A stretch of 32,294 nt of DNA from Bacteroidales bacterium (GCA_017535325.1 JAFXUC010000088.1:1-32294); one strand, 5' to 3'; shown: positions 23,608-32,294, numbered from the stretch's first letter. Notes: generated by a model not told the origin, from the sequence alone. Program-made: numbers and translations.

Positions 23608-23778
23608 TTATCCTTGCGTGATTGCTCCGCAGGGGCAAGCGTCTGCACATGCTCCGCATTCAACACATTTGTCGGGGTCGATAGAGTATACATCGCCTTC
23701 CATGATTGCTTCCTGAGGACATTCGTCTTTGCATGTACCGCATGCCTGACAATCCGTCTTACTGATTACGTATGCCAT
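23608..23778 (-). CDS. 2[4Fe-4S] ferredoxin
   Basis: A 56-residue protein read on the minus strand, starting MAYVISKTDCQACGTCKDEC. Two clusters of CxxCxxCxxxC type are complete: C10-C13-C16-C20 followed by Pro, and C38-C41-C44-C48 followed by Pro (CVECGACADACPCGAI). This is a clostridial-type low-potential ferredoxin, an electron carrier in the cytoplasm of anaerobes, e.g. for pyruvate:ferredoxin oxidoreductase. It has its own promoter and terminator, as expected for a strongly expressed single gene. Confidence 0.95.
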   Translation of the reverse strand: MAYVISKTDCQACGTCKDECPQEAIMEGDVYSIDPDKCVECGACADACPCGAITQG

Positions 23779-23830
23779 AATTCTTAATTTTAAATTTGAT
23801 TGTTTGTAACTAAATTGATTGTTTGTGCTG

Positions 23831-23862
23831 CAAAAATATATTAATTTTTTTCAACAAACAAA
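23831..23862 (-). promoter_or_regulatory. ferredoxin promoter
   Basis: On the minus strand TTTG (23862-23859), 20 bases, TATTTTTG (23838-23831). The leader to the ATG at 23778 is about 45 bases. Confidence 0.62.
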
Positions 23863-23877
23863 TTTTTTTAGTTTTTT

Positions 23878-24492
23878 TTACTGTTTTGCTTTCAACTCTT
23901 CCAAAATTTTCTTTTGTTTTTCTCTTTCAGAATCGAGTTGTTTAACGTTTTTGTCAGCCTCGTTAAGTTGTTTTTGAACTTTGTCTTTTGCGCTGACACC
24001 TTTTTTGTAGTCGCTTTCTGCTTTTTTCAGTACTTTTTCCTGAGCGGCGATTTGAGAAATCAGTGCTACTGCCTCAATGTCTTTGCTGAAACTCTCTACA
24101 AAAAGTTTTGCGAGATTAGCGGTTTCGGGGTCGTTGGCTGACGATACAAAATTGTCGTAACCTTTTGATACAAAACATGTTACAGTAGACGAAGAGCCTG
24201 AGCCTTCTACTTTGATATACAAATCGCACGTCTGTGCGCAGATTGTGGCTTTGTTTACCTGTTCGTATTTCGTAACGTTTTTAGCGTAGCCTTTGCCTTT
24301 GAGACCTTCTTTTGCCATACGGTTTTTTACGGCCGTGTTGACATCTTTCGGACTTGCTTTGTAAGTTACGCTGTATCCGGGTCTCGTATTCGATTTGTCG
24401 AACGGAACTACTTTTTCTACTGCGGTGTTTTGAGCGTAAACCATCGCACTAAACCCCAATGCACAAATCAGGGAAAGAATTACTTTTTTCAT
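23878..24492 (-). CDS. exported protein with C-terminal coiled coil, unknown function
   Basis: 204 residues. Signal peptide (MKKVILSLICALGFSAMVYA). The central region (about 25-135) is a mixed alpha/beta domain with a Cys-rich patch (TICAQTCDLYIKV) and no motif I recognise. From about residue 145 a Lys/Glu/Gln-rich heptad pattern (KDKVQKQLNEADKNVKQLD) forms a coiled coil to the C-terminus. The combination suggests a periplasmic structural or assembly protein, an inference only. It follows the peptidoglycan-binding-repeat gene by 23 bases and is probably co-transcribed with it. Confidence 0.6.
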   Translation of the reverse strand: MKKVILSLICALGFSAMVYAQNTAVEKVVPFDKSNTRPGYSVTYKASPKDVNTAVKNRMAKEGLKGKGYAKNVTKYEQVNKATICAQTCDLYIKVEGSGSSSTVTCFVSKGYDNFVSSANDPETANLAKLFVESFSKDIEAVALISQIAAQEKVLKKAESDYKKGVSAKDKVQKQLNEADKNVKQLDSEREKQKKILEELKAKQ

Positions 24493-24515
24493 TTCTGCTT
24501 TTTTATTTTTTTTCT

Positions 24516-24875
24516 TTAAGCCAAACCTTGTTCACGCATATATTTTTCGATAGCGGCATCCATACCAGAACCGTCGGTGATTACCTGCTCGCCGTTCTCG
24601 TTTTCCATCAGTTTGAGTTTCAATGCGTTGGCGGTAACAGGTCCGAATGCGCCGTCAGCCTCCACGCCTACGTAACTTTGAAGGGCTTTTATGGTTTTTG
24701 GACCGAGTTTGCCGTCTTCTGAAAGTCCGGCATTGGTTTCTGTGTTAAGAAACTCTTGAAGTTTTTTGATGGTGTTTGCACCAATCATACCGTCGGCCTT
24801 TGTGCCGATTTTTGTTTGGAGAGCCTTGATTGTATTGCTGTCCAATTTGAAAATAGAATTGATTTCTTCTGCCAT
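24516..24875 (-). CDS. small protein with two peptidoglycan-binding-like repeats, no signal peptide
   Basis: 119 residues. Two PG_binding_1-like units are visible: ALQTKIGTKADGMIGANTIK at about 19-38 and ALQSYVGVEADGAFGPVTAN at about 64-83, each with the D-G-x-x-G-x-x-T pattern; a third, partial unit (DGKLGPKTIKAL) lies between. There is no catalytic domain and no signal peptide or lipobox, which is odd for a cell-wall binder, and the N-terminus starts directly with MAEEINSIFKLD. It may leave the cell by another route, or the fold may be used for something else. Gene upstream of, and close to, the exported coiled-coil protein. Confidence 0.7.
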   Translation of the reverse strand: MAEEINSIFKLDSNTIKALQTKIGTKADGMIGANTIKKLQEFLNTETNAGLSEDGKLGPKTIKALQSYVGVEADGAFGPVTANALKLKLMENENGEQVITDGSGMDAAIEKYMREQGLA

Positions 24876-25092
24876 TTTAGTTTTAAGTTTTTAATTGTTA
24901 AAATAATGTTACATTTTTTACGAGCGTAAAAATACAATTTTTTTTTATACGCAAATATTTTTAAGGGATTTTTTTTCAAAAAAAATGCTTTTACACTATA
25001 AATATTTGATTTTTAATTATTTTCTATTTTTCCATATTAAACTTAATCCGGTTTGTTAAGTCTAAGTAAACAAACACTTAAAATTACACATC

Positions 25093-27657
25093 ATGAGAAA
25101 ATCACTCGTTTACATTTCCCTTGCCGCAATGCTTGCCTCCTCTTCTTGCGGCGGCAAAACCAACGCACCGCAAAATTTAACCCTTAACGACCTCGAATAT
25201 TTTGAACGTCAGGGAGTTAACGTCCTTGTTTACAGCAACGATTTCAACGGCGGTTTCAACGACGAAAAAAATTCCGGTATCGAAATCATTCATCACGGCG
25301 TAAGGACGGTTCAGGGCGGCGCAGTCCGTCTCAACAAAACCCCCGAACAGTGGGACCTCGTTCCGAAAACCGTCAGCCGCAAAGTTGACAAAGAAAACGG
25401 CACGATCGAAGTCTCTCTCCGTTACGAGGATTACGATTTCGATTCCAAAATCGTCGCAACCGCCAAAGGCAACGCCGTTGAAATCTCGGTCTTTCTTGAC
25501 AAACCCGTCCCCGAAGACCTCAAAGACGCAGGTTTCAACCTCGAATTTTTGCCGTCGCAGTACTGGTCAAAAACTTTTTTAGCCGACGGCAGACCGAATC
25601 TCTTTCCTAAATACGCCGCAAGCACAACCGTTGCCCGCGACAACAAAGACAAGCCGCGTCAGTTCAAAGGCTTTAAAACCTACGACGACAGAGGAACAGG
25701 CAAGTTTGTTGACCCCGAACCTTTGGAAAAAGGCCGCACTTTTGTCCTTGCCGCAGACTGTCCCGAAAGAATGATAAAAATCTCGTCCGAAGAAAACGAC
25801 ATCAGCCTTTATGACGGCAGAATGATTGCTCAAAACGGCTGGTTTGTACTTCACAGCGAAATTCCACACGGCAAAACCGGCAAAGTTATCACTTGGACAG
25901 TTGAGCCTAACGTCATTGACGGCTGGGTACGCGAGCCGAACATAGGTTTTTCGCAAGTCGGTTACATACCGTCGCAACCCAAAAACGCCGTTATCGAACT
26001 TGACCAAAACGACAAAATTCTTCCTAAGGCTCAGATTTTCAGAATCGGCGAAAACGCTTTGCCCGAAAAAGTTTACGAAGGCAAAACCGAGTTTTGGGGC
26101 AAATATTTCAAGTATAATTATGTAAAGTTTGATTTTAGTGAGGTAAAAACTCCGGGCGTTTATTACATTCAGTACGGCGGCACAAAGACGGGAAATTTTA
26201 TCATCGGCGACAATGTTTATGACAAAATCACCGACGCAACCAGCGACATTTGGATTCCGATTCACATGAACCATATAACGGTAAACGAAGGTTACAGAAT
26301 CTGGCACGGCGAGCCTTTCAAGGAAGGTTATCTTCAAGCCCCGCCTTCCGACCATTTCGATTTGCATTTTCAGGGTGAGACAACCGACACCAAGTACAAA
26401 CCATACGAACTTATTCCGGGCTTGAATGTCGGCGGATATTTTGACGCGGGCGATTTTGACATCGAAACCGGCTCCAACATCAGCGTTGTTCAAAGTCTTG
26501 TCCGCGCATGGGATCTTTTCCGTTCTGAAAGGGACGAAACTTTTGTCAGCGAAGAGCAGCGTTATGTTGACCTTCACCGTCCTGACGGCGTGCCTGACAT
26601 TTTGCAGTACATCGAGCACGGCGTTTTAAACCTTGTTGCGCAAGCGGAGCAAATCGGACACATGGCATCAACGCTTTCAAACGGCGTTCTTGACAATTAT
26701 CACCACCTCGGCGATGCGGCCTCAATTACCGACGGTCTGCATTACGACCCGAAACTTCCGCCTTACACGAAATCTTCTGACGGCAAATCGAGCGGCACAA
26801 AAGACGATATGTGGGCTTTTACCACGCGCAATCCCATGCTTGACGCTCGTGCGGCAACGATGTTTGCTGCGGCTGGACGTGTTTTGACCGGTTATAACGA
26901 CGACCTCGCAAAACGCGCCGTCATTCAGTCAAAACGCCTTTTGAAAGAGTCGCAGGAACTGACAGAAAAATTCAGAAACAGCCGTCATACAAGCGGCGAG
27001 CATGACGAACTTTCGCTCAGAGGTTTCGGCGATATTGCGGCTGACATTCAACTCTATGCGGCAACCGGCGAGAAAGAATATTTGAATGCTTTTGAGGAGA
27101 AAATCTGGAAGGCGTTGGATTTCAACGTTAATTTCACGCTTCAAACCGCGCTCGATGCAATTCCTTTTATGTCAGATAGTTACAAAGAAAAATTGCGTCC
27201 GTACATTGAAAAATACAAAGTTTATCTTGACAGTCTTAATATTGAAAATCCTTACGGCATTCCGATCGGCTTGGGCAACTGGGCAGGCGGCGGCATGACA
27301 GTATCTTTCGGAATAACAGTATGTTACGCGCACAAATATTTTCCGGAGATTGTCGGCAAGGAATACGCTTACAAAACGGCTGCATATTTGTTCGGCTGTC
27401 ATCCGTATCACAATTATTCGCTTGTTGCTGCGGTAGGCGCGGCGCGTCCGAAAGCGGTTTTTTACGGCAACAACCGTGCTGACTTTTCGTTCATACCCGG
27501 CAACATGGCACCCGGCATACTTTTCCGCAAGCCCGACCATTTTGAAAACTTTGACGACTGGCCTTTTCTTTGGGGTCAGAACGAAGGCACGATAGCGGGA
27601 AACACCGGATATTTGATTTTCGGTCTGGCATTTAAAGAAATGATAAAAGAGAAATAA
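25093..27657 (+). CDS. glycoside hydrolase family 9 lipoprotein
   Basis: 854 residues. Signal with lipobox ending ASSSC (Cys19). An N-terminal beta domain of about 270 residues precedes a CelD_N-like Ig domain (about 280-375, GFSQVGYIPSQPKNAVIEL), then the GH9 (alpha/alpha)6 barrel. GH9 landmarks: Asp451 and Asp454 in GGYFDAGDFDIETG, DGVPDILQYIEHG, HPYHNYSLVAAVG and Glu831 in GQNEGTIAGN (likely general acid). GH9 enzymes are inverting beta-1,4-glucanases or related exo-enzymes; the extra N-terminal domain does not allow a closer guess. As a lipoprotein it may sit on the cell surface and cut beta-glucan or xyloglucan. Start of the glycan-degradation cluster. Confidence 0.85.
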   Translation: MRKSLVYISLAAMLASSSCGGKTNAPQNLTLNDLEYFERQGVNVLVYSNDFNGGFNDEKNSGIEIIHHGVRTVQGGAVRLNKTPEQWDLVPKTVSRKVDKENGTIEVSLRYEDYDFDSKIVATAKGNAVEISVFLDKPVPEDLKDAGFNLEFLPSQYWSKTFLADGRPNLFPKYAASTTVARDNKDKPRQFKGFKTYDDRGTGKFVDPEPLEKGRTFVLAADCPERMIKISSEENDISLYDGRMIAQNGWFVLHSEIPHGKTGKVITWTVEPNVIDGWVREPNIGFSQVGYIPSQPKNAVIELDQNDKILPKAQIFRIGENALPEKVYEGKTEFWGKYFKYNYVKFDFSEVKTPGVYYIQYGGTKTGNFIIGDNVYDKITDATSDIWIPIHMNHITVNEGYRIWHGEPFKEGYLQAPPSDHFDLHFQGETTDTKYKPYELIPGLNVGGYFDAGDFDIETGSNISVVQSLVRAWDLFRSERDETFVSEEQRYVDLHRPDGVPDILQYIEHGVLNLVAQAEQIGHMASTLSNGVLDNYHHLGDAASITDGLHYDPKLPPYTKSSDGKSSGTKDDMWAFTTRNPMLDARAATMFAAAGRVLTGYNDDLAKRAVIQSKRLLKESQELTEKFRNSRHTSGEHDELSLRGFGDIAADIQLYAATGEKEYLNAFEEKIWKALDFNVNFTLQTALDAIPFMSDSYKEKLRPYIEKYKVYLDSLNIENPYGIPIGLGNWAGGGMTVSFGITVCYAHKYFPEIVGKEYAYKTAAYLFGCHPYHNYSLVAAVGAARPKAVFYGNNRADFSFIPGNMAPGILFRKPDHFENFDDWPFLWGQNEGTIAGNTGYLIFGLAFKEMIKEK

Positions 27658-27680
27658 AAAACAAAACCTCTGATAAAAAT

Positions 27681-27712
27681 TTTGTTTTTTTGCTTTTAAA
27701 CCCTTACTTTTG
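27681..27712 (+). promoter_or_regulatory. promoter of the GH67 gene
   Basis: TTTG (27681-27684), 20 bases, TACTTTTG (27705-27712); the ATG at 27739 follows 26 bases later. The GH67 gene can therefore be transcribed separately from the GH9 gene. An A/T-only inverted repeat before it (27661-27690) may weakly terminate the GH9 transcript. Confidence 0.62.
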
Positions 27713-27738
27713 CACCACTAAACCATAATGTAAAAGAC

Positions 27739-29769
27739 ATGTTTTTAAAAAGAATTTTTTTATTGCTGACGCTTCTGCCCATGCTGGCAACTGCTCAGTC
27801 GGATAATTTATGGCTCAATTTTAAGACAATGCAAGAGCCTTACGTGTTTTATTTTACCTCGAAAAATGCCACGTTTGATGTTATCAGAAAAGAACTCAGC
27901 AGCGTTACACCTAACCTTTACACCGCAAAAAAACAGGAAAAGGCGAGTTTTTTGGTGCTTGACAATTCCCAAAACCCTGCAATCCAGGGTGACGGCTTTG
28001 TGATTAACGCTGATGAAAAGAATGTAAAAATCGAGGCAAAAACCTCTGCCGGCGCGCTTTACGGCGTTTACGAGTTTTTAAGACGCCGCAAAACCGGCGA
28101 GACTGTTATTAAAGACTTGGTTTCCAACCACGTTTATCAAATCCGTATCCTAAACCATTGGGACAATCCTGACGGCAGCGTTGAACGCGGTTATGCCGGA
28201 AAATCTATCTGGTTTCAAGACGGCAAAATCAATTTCCGCTCCGACATAGAAACTTACGCACGTGCCAACGCTTCTGTCGGAATCAACGCCACAGTTATTG
28301 ACAACGTAAACGCCGACCCGAAAATTCTTTCTTCTCAAATGCTTCAAGGCGTTAAAACCGTTGCCGACCGTCTCCGCCCTTATAATATAAAAGTGTACTT
28401 GGCTGTTAATTTTTCGTCTCCGGCGGCTCTCGGCGGTCTTAAAACTTCCGACCCGTTGGACAAGGACGTAATTGACTGGTGGACGAAAAAAGTCAAGGAA
28501 ATATATACTTTGATTCCTAATTTCGGCGGTTTTCTTGTGAAAGCCAACAGTGAGGGTCTGCCCGGACCTATGGACTTCGGACGCACTCATGCCGACGGCG
28601 CAAACATGTTGGCAAAAGCCTTGAAACCTTACGGCGGTATCGTGATGTGGCGTGCTTTTGTCTACAATCCTCAGGGCGGCGACCGCGCAAAACAGGCTTA
28701 CGATGAGTTTATGCCTTTGGACGGAAAATTCGACGACAATGTTATTATCCAGATAAAAAACGGTCCTGTTGACTTTCAGCCCCGCGAGCCGTTCAGTCCG
28801 CTTTTCGGTGCTATGAAAAACACGCAGATAATGGCGGAACTTCAAATCACTCAGGAATATCTCGGTTACAGCGACCACCTTTGTTATCTTGCCACAATGT
28901 GGAAAGAGTTTCTTGACTATCCCACTTACCATAACGGCAAAACCGTCAAAGAAACCACTCTTAATCAAAAACTTACGGCGTTTTCGGCGGTTGCCAACAC
29001 CGGAAACATGAAAAACTGGTGCGGATATGTTATGGCTCAGTCCAACTGGTATGCTTTCGGTAGGTTGGCGTGGAATCCCGACCTTACTTCGCAGCAGATT
29101 GCCAAGGAGTGGATTAATCTTACACTCACAAACGATGAAGATGCCGTTAAAAAAATTTCAAACATAATGCTCCGCAGCCGTGAAGCCGTTGTAGACTATA
29201 TGACACCGCTCGGACTTCATCACTTGATGGGCTGGTCAGACCACTGGGGACCTGAGCCGTGGTGCGCGATTCCGGGTGCGAGAGAAGACTGGATGCCGCG
29301 TTATTATCACAAAGCCGCTGCCGACGGTCTCGGTTTCAACCGCTCGTCAACAGGTTCAAACGCAGTTGAGCAGTATCAGGAGCCTTTGAAATCAATGTTT
29401 GACAATCCGAAACTCTGTCCGAAGGAATTTGTTTTGTGGTTTCATCACCTGCCTTGGGATTATACTTTTGACAACGGCAACACGCTTTGGGACGAACTTG
29501 TATACCATTACGACAAGGGCGTAAAAGAAGTGGAGGCGTTTCAAAATGTCTGGACAACTCTGAAAGGAAAAGTTTCAGACCCGGTTTTCAACGAAGTTAC
29601 CGAAAAACTGAAAGTTCAACTTGACGAGGCTCAGTGGTGGAGAGACGGCTGTCTGCTTTATTTCCAGACATTCTCTAAAATGGACATTCCGTTTAAGACA
29701 AAATATACTTTTGAGGAGTGCAAGGCAAAACTCCGCACAAAGTCATATATTGAAAGACAAAAAGATTAA
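27739..29769 (+). CDS. alpha-glucuronidase, GH67
   Basis: 676 residues with a signal peptide (LLLTLLPMLATAQ). GH67 is recognised along the whole length: SAGALYGVYEFLRRRKTG, ILNHWDNPDGSVERGYAGKS and GWSDHWGPEPWC. The acid Glu272 (VKANSEGLPGP) and the pair Asp345 (GPVDFQPREP) and Glu373 (TQEYLGYSDH) have the same spacing as Glu292, Asp365 and Glu393 of Cellvibrio GlcA67A, so it should be active. It removes 4-O-methylglucuronic acid from the ends of xylo-oligosaccharides, in the periplasm. Belongs with the GH31 alpha-xylosidase-like gene downstream. Confidence 0.93.
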   Translation: MFLKRIFLLLTLLPMLATAQSDNLWLNFKTMQEPYVFYFTSKNATFDVIRKELSSVTPNLYTAKKQEKASFLVLDNSQNPAIQGDGFVINADEKNVKIEAKTSAGALYGVYEFLRRRKTGETVIKDLVSNHVYQIRILNHWDNPDGSVERGYAGKSIWFQDGKINFRSDIETYARANASVGINATVIDNVNADPKILSSQMLQGVKTVADRLRPYNIKVYLAVNFSSPAALGGLKTSDPLDKDVIDWWTKKVKEIYTLIPNFGGFLVKANSEGLPGPMDFGRTHADGANMLAKALKPYGGIVMWRAFVYNPQGGDRAKQAYDEFMPLDGKFDDNVIIQIKNGPVDFQPREPFSPLFGAMKNTQIMAELQITQEYLGYSDHLCYLATMWKEFLDYPTYHNGKTVKETTLNQKLTAFSAVANTGNMKNWCGYVMAQSNWYAFGRLAWNPDLTSQQIAKEWINLTLTNDEDAVKKISNIMLRSREAVVDYMTPLGLHHLMGWSDHWGPEPWCAIPGAREDWMPRYYHKAAADGLGFNRSSTGSNAVEQYQEPLKSMFDNPKLCPKEFVLWFHHLPWDYTFDNGNTLWDELVYHYDKGVKEVEAFQNVWTTLKGKVSDPVFNEVTEKLKVQLDEAQWWRDGCLLYFQTFSKMDIPFKTKYTFEECKAKLRTKSYIERQKD

Positions 29770-29775
29770 CCGGAA

Positions 29776-30252
29776 ATGAAACATATTTTCATAAGACACT
29801 TTGTTGCTTTTTGGATATTGGTTTTTGCAACGATAAACGGTAACGCCCAAGTGTACAAAGTAACCAAAATTCAGTTGGGGTATCAAGAGTCAGCGGTAGG
29901 TTTGTTTACATGCGACAATCTGAAACTTCATTTTACGCATGTTATTGTTGAAAATATCCAAGACAAACCAGTTTCGCTGTCGTTTTATAACAGCGAAATC
30001 ATGGCGAAGCCTTATTCTTACAGACTTACGAATCCTCGTTTTCCAAGACCGGGACAAGTAGTTTACGATGCCGAACGCAGTTCTCCGCACGGGTGTTTAT
30101 GGACAAAAATAACCATAACTTCTGTCGGTAAAAAAGCGAGCATCAGATTTGAATATGCGGCGGATCAATGGGGCGGCAAGATTTACTATGTCTATACCGC
30201 CAAAATTCAAAAAAGCAACAAAGGTTTGGAAAATTTTATCAGAGAGAATTGA
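29776..30252 (+). CDS. small exported protein of unknown function
   Basis: 158 residues with a signal peptide (FWILVFATINGNAQ). The mature part looks like a single beta-sandwich (KLHFTHVIVENIQDKPVSLS, ASIRFEYAADQWGGKIYYVY) without a motif I recognise. It starts 6 bases after the GH67 stop, so it is in the same transcription unit and may help in polysaccharide handling, for example as a binding or assembly protein; this is inferred from position only. Confidence 0.6.
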   Translation: MKHIFIRHFVAFWILVFATINGNAQVYKVTKIQLGYQESAVGLFTCDNLKLHFTHVIVENIQDKPVSLSFYNSEIMAKPYSYRLTNPRFPRPGQVVYDAERSSPHGCLWTKITITSVGKKASIRFEYAADQWGGKIYYVYTAKIQKSNKGLENFIREN

Positions 30253-30288
30253 CGACTGTTATTATTAAAAAATTAAAAAAAATCAGAG

Positions 30289-32294
30289 ATGAGGTTTACA
30301 TTAAAATATTTAATGATTTTTGCGTTTTTGAGCCTGATGACAACGGGGCTCAAAGCGCAAAATTTTCAAGTTTGGCAGGCTGGACAGACCTGCATAAAAG
30401 TACAGTTTTATACTCCTGAAATTGTCAGGGTAACAAAAACCATTAAAGACCAACCCGTTGGCGGTCAGAGTCTTGTGGTAACATTAAAACCGCAAGATGT
30501 CTCTGTTACTAAAAAGACAAACTCCGTGTCGAGCGCAAAAATCACCGTCAAGTACAATCCGCAGACTGATGCTCTCAGTTTTTATGACGCAAAAGGCAAA
30601 CTCCTTTTGGCAGAAGGGTCTTGGTCGGCTGAATTTCCCCGTCATGCTGCTAACTTAAACACTTTCAGGCTCACCCAAAAATTTCTCCTGAAAAAAGACG
30701 AGGCGATTTACGGTTTGGGGACAATTCAAGACGGCAAACTCAACCGCCGCGATGCGCATATTTTGATGGAACAGTCTAATCTTCAAGATTTTCAAAATGT
30801 GGTTCAGAGCATCAACGGCTGGGGACTTTTCTGGGACAATTATTCTCCGACACAATTTGACGGCACGGCTGAGGGTATGACTTTTTCCTCGGATGTGGCA
30901 AGATACGAAGATTATTATTTTATGCTTGGCGGCTCGGCTGACGGCGTGATTAAGCAGATGAGGAAACTTTCAGGAGAAGTGCCGATGTTTCCTCTGTGGA
31001 CTTTCGGCTATTGGCAGTCGAAAGAGCGTTACAAGAGCAGCAAAGAACTTCTCTCTGTTGTTGACAAGTACCGCGAACTCCAAGTGCCGCTTGACGGTAT
31101 CATTCAGGACTGGCAGTATTGGGGCAGCAATTACCTTTGGAACGCGATGGATTTTCTTTCGGAGGATTTTGCGGACGGCAAACAGATGGTGCAAAAAGTT
31201 CATCAGAAAAACGCCCACATTATGATTTCGATTTGGGCAAGTTTCGGCCCTATGACAAAGGCTTTCAGGGAGTTGAAGGAGAAAGACTTGCTTTTTGACT
31301 TTCAGACATGGCCTCAGAGCGGTATTTCGCATATCTGGCCGCCTGTAATGGATTATCCGTCAGGCGTTTGTGTTTATGACCCGTTCAGCGAGGAGGCTCG
31401 CAAAATTTATTGGAAAAACCTCAAAACGCTTTTTGACTACGACATTGACGCTTGGTGGATGGACTCTACCGACCCCGACTGTTTTTATCCGACAGCCGAA
31501 AATTACGACCACAAGGCAGGCGATGTTCCCGGCGGGACATTCCGCTCGCTCAGAAATGCGTTTCCGCTCTGCACGGTGGGCGGCGTTTACGATGCTCAGC
31601 GCAAGGAATCAAGCAAAAAACGTGTTTTTATAATGACAAGAAGTGCGTTTGCGGGTCAGCAGCGTTACGGCAGCAATATGTGGAGCGGCGACGTTAATTC
31701 CACTTGGGATATGTTGCGCAAACAAGTTCCTGCCGGACTTAATTTCTCGCTTACCGGCAATCCGAATTTCAATACCGACATTGGCGGATTTTTCTGCAAC
31801 GCTTACAATGTTATGGGGCCGGGCAGCGCACCCAAAAATCCTCAGTATCAGGAACTTTATGTACGTTGGATGCAATACGGCTTGTTCTGTCCCGTGTTCC
31901 GCAGCCACGGTGCAGACGCTCCGAGGGAGATTTGGCAGTTTGGCGAAAAAGGCACGCCCGTGTATGACGCCATCGAAAAATGTATCCGTCTGAGATACAG
32001 ACTTTTGCCGTATCTTTACAGCACGGCTTGGCAGGTAACGAGCAACAACGGCAGTTATTTGCGTCCGTTGTTCAGTGATTTTGCCGCTGACAGAAATGTC
32101 TGGGAAATGGCAGACGAATTTTTGCTTGGCGACATCATTCTCGCCGCCCCGGTTGTGGAGGCTCAGTACACCGAAGAAAAAATCATCAAGACCGACGAAA
32201 TGTCGGGCTGGGACAGAAACAACGCTGACAATAAGCAGGTTGCAAATGTTGATTTCACTCAGACAAAACAGACAGTCAAATACCTGCCAAAGGG
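30289..32294 (+). CDS. GH31 alpha-xylosidase-like enzyme (3' end outside window)
   Basis: 668 complete codons of an open frame running off the right edge. Start ATG at 30289 (MRFTLKYLMIFAFLSLMTTG), a signal peptide cleaved near LKAQ. Domain order is GH31-typical: N-terminal beta-sandwich (about 25-225), then the (beta/alpha)8 barrel. PLWTFGYWQSKERYKSSKEL and QDWQYWG mark the barrel start; the nucleophile is Asp392 in WWMDSTDPD and the likely acid/base Asp468 in MWSGDVNSTW. SHGADAPREIW follows. The pattern is like the Bacteroidota xyloglucan alpha-xylosidases (BoGH31A type) more than starch alpha-glucosidases. It follows the small exported protein by 36 bases and would remove xylose from xyloglucan or related oligosaccharides. 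Confidence 0.85.
   Translation, partial: MRFTLKYLMIFAFLSLMTTGLKAQNFQVWQAGQTCIKVQFYTPEIVRVTKTIKDQPVGGQSLVVTLKPQDVSVTKKTNSVSSAKITVKYNPQTDALSFYDAKGKLLLAEGSWSAEFPRHAANLNTFRLTQKFLLKKDEAIYGLGTIQDGKLNRRDAHILMEQSNLQDFQNVVQSINGWGLFWDNYSPTQFDGTAEGMTFSSDVARYEDYYFMLGGSADGVIKQMRKLSGEVPMFPLWTFGYWQSKERYKSSKELLSVVDKYRELQVPLDGIIQDWQYWGSNYLWNAMDFLSEDFADGKQMVQKVHQKNAHIMISIWASFGPMTKAFRELKEKDLLFDFQTWPQSGISHIWPPVMDYPSGVCVYDPFSEEARKIYWKNLKTLFDYDIDAWWMDSTDPDCFYPTAENYDHKAGDVPGGTFRSLRNAFPLCTVGGVYDAQRKESSKKRVFIMTRSAFAGQQRYGSNMWSGDVNSTWDMLRKQVPAGLNFSLTGNPNFNTDIGGFFCNAYNVMGPGSAPKNPQYQELYVRWMQYGLFCPVFRSHGADAPREIWQFGEKGTPVYDAIEKCIRLRYRLLPYLYSTAWQVTSNNGSYLRPLFSDFAADRNVWEMADEFLLGDIILAAPVVEAQYTEEKIIKTDEMSGWDRNNADNKQVANVDFTQTKQTVKYLPK

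Noticed and set aside
24516..24875. Phage endolysin or prophage remnant
   Set aside because: Only binding repeats are present, with no catalytic domain and no phage genes nearby.
25579..26619. 346-residue minus-strand reading frame inside the GH9 gene
   Set aside because: It lies entirely opposite a well supported GH9 coding sequence and shows no domain; it is a shadow frame. The same applies to the 272-residue frame opposite GH67.
1..32294. tRNA, rRNA or known riboswitch
   Set aside because: No cloverleaf, conserved rRNA segment or recognisable riboswitch consensus was seen on either strand by eye; a covariance-model scan would be needed to exclude weak cases.

Overview
The window looks like a chromosomal segment of an AT-rich member of the Bacteroidota, probably an uncultured Bacteroidales-like anaerobe. 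The evidence is: many promoters of the Bacteroidota type (a TTTG-like -33 box, 19-20 bases, then TAnnTTTG); an LpxC-FabZ fusion; many signal-peptide or lipoprotein genes; FISUMP/formylglycine-enzyme-like surface proteins; and expanded AAA-ATPase/PD-(D/E)XK families. Genus cannot be told from the sequence alone.

Layout. 1-283: the 3' end of a formylglycine-generating-enzyme-like gene, then a 5'-truncated HTH (antitoxin-like) remnant. 323-4146 (minus): mqnE (futalosine menaquinone pathway) overlapping a large outer-membrane protein of unknown function. 4246-7530 (plus): an exported TPR-CHAT caspase-like protein ending in its own terminator. 7551-10529: a repeat-rich island in which two AT-rich secreted-protein genes (a PKD protein and a FISUMP lipoprotein, translationally coupled) lie between two near-identical 97-bp palindromic elements. 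10592-12145: HerA/YjgR-type ATPase. 12193-13398 (minus): AAA_14 ATPase whose upstream region carries three related palindromes. 13742-14977: HD-domain phosphohydrolase. 14996-15661 (minus): nitroreductase-like predicted lipoprotein. 15851-16531: another FISUMP protein behind tandem palindromic operator-like sites. 16609-19048: AAA-ATPase-like/PD-(D/E)XK protein followed closely by a membrane-anchored HExxH metallopeptidase. 19088-20119 (minus): serine hydrolase lipoprotein.

20330-23527 is the lipid A operon lpxD - lpxC/fabZ - lpxA, with overlapping or near-overlapping genes, a clear promoter and a strong terminator. 23608-24875 (minus) holds a 56-residue 2[4Fe-4S] ferredoxin (too short for routine ORF lists), an exported coiled-coil protein and a small peptidoglycan-binding-repeat protein without a signal peptide. 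25093 to the right edge is a plant-cell-wall polysaccharide cluster: GH9 lipoprotein, GH67 alpha-glucuronidase with all three catalytic acids conserved, a small unknown exported protein, and a GH31 alpha-xylosidase-like enzyme cut by the window end. Together these suggest removal of glucuronic acid and xylose side chains and cleavage of beta-glucan or xyloglucan backbone. No SusC/SusD pair or regulator is visible in the window.

I found no convincing wholly new defence or mobile system. The best candidates for something undescribed are the palindromic repeat family and the gene cassette it flanks, the repeated palindromes in front of the AAA_14 ATPase with a possible small RNA beside them, the tandem operator in front of the FISUMP gene, and the exported CHAT protein. 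No tRNA, rRNA, CRISPR array, reverse transcriptase, transposase or integrase was seen.
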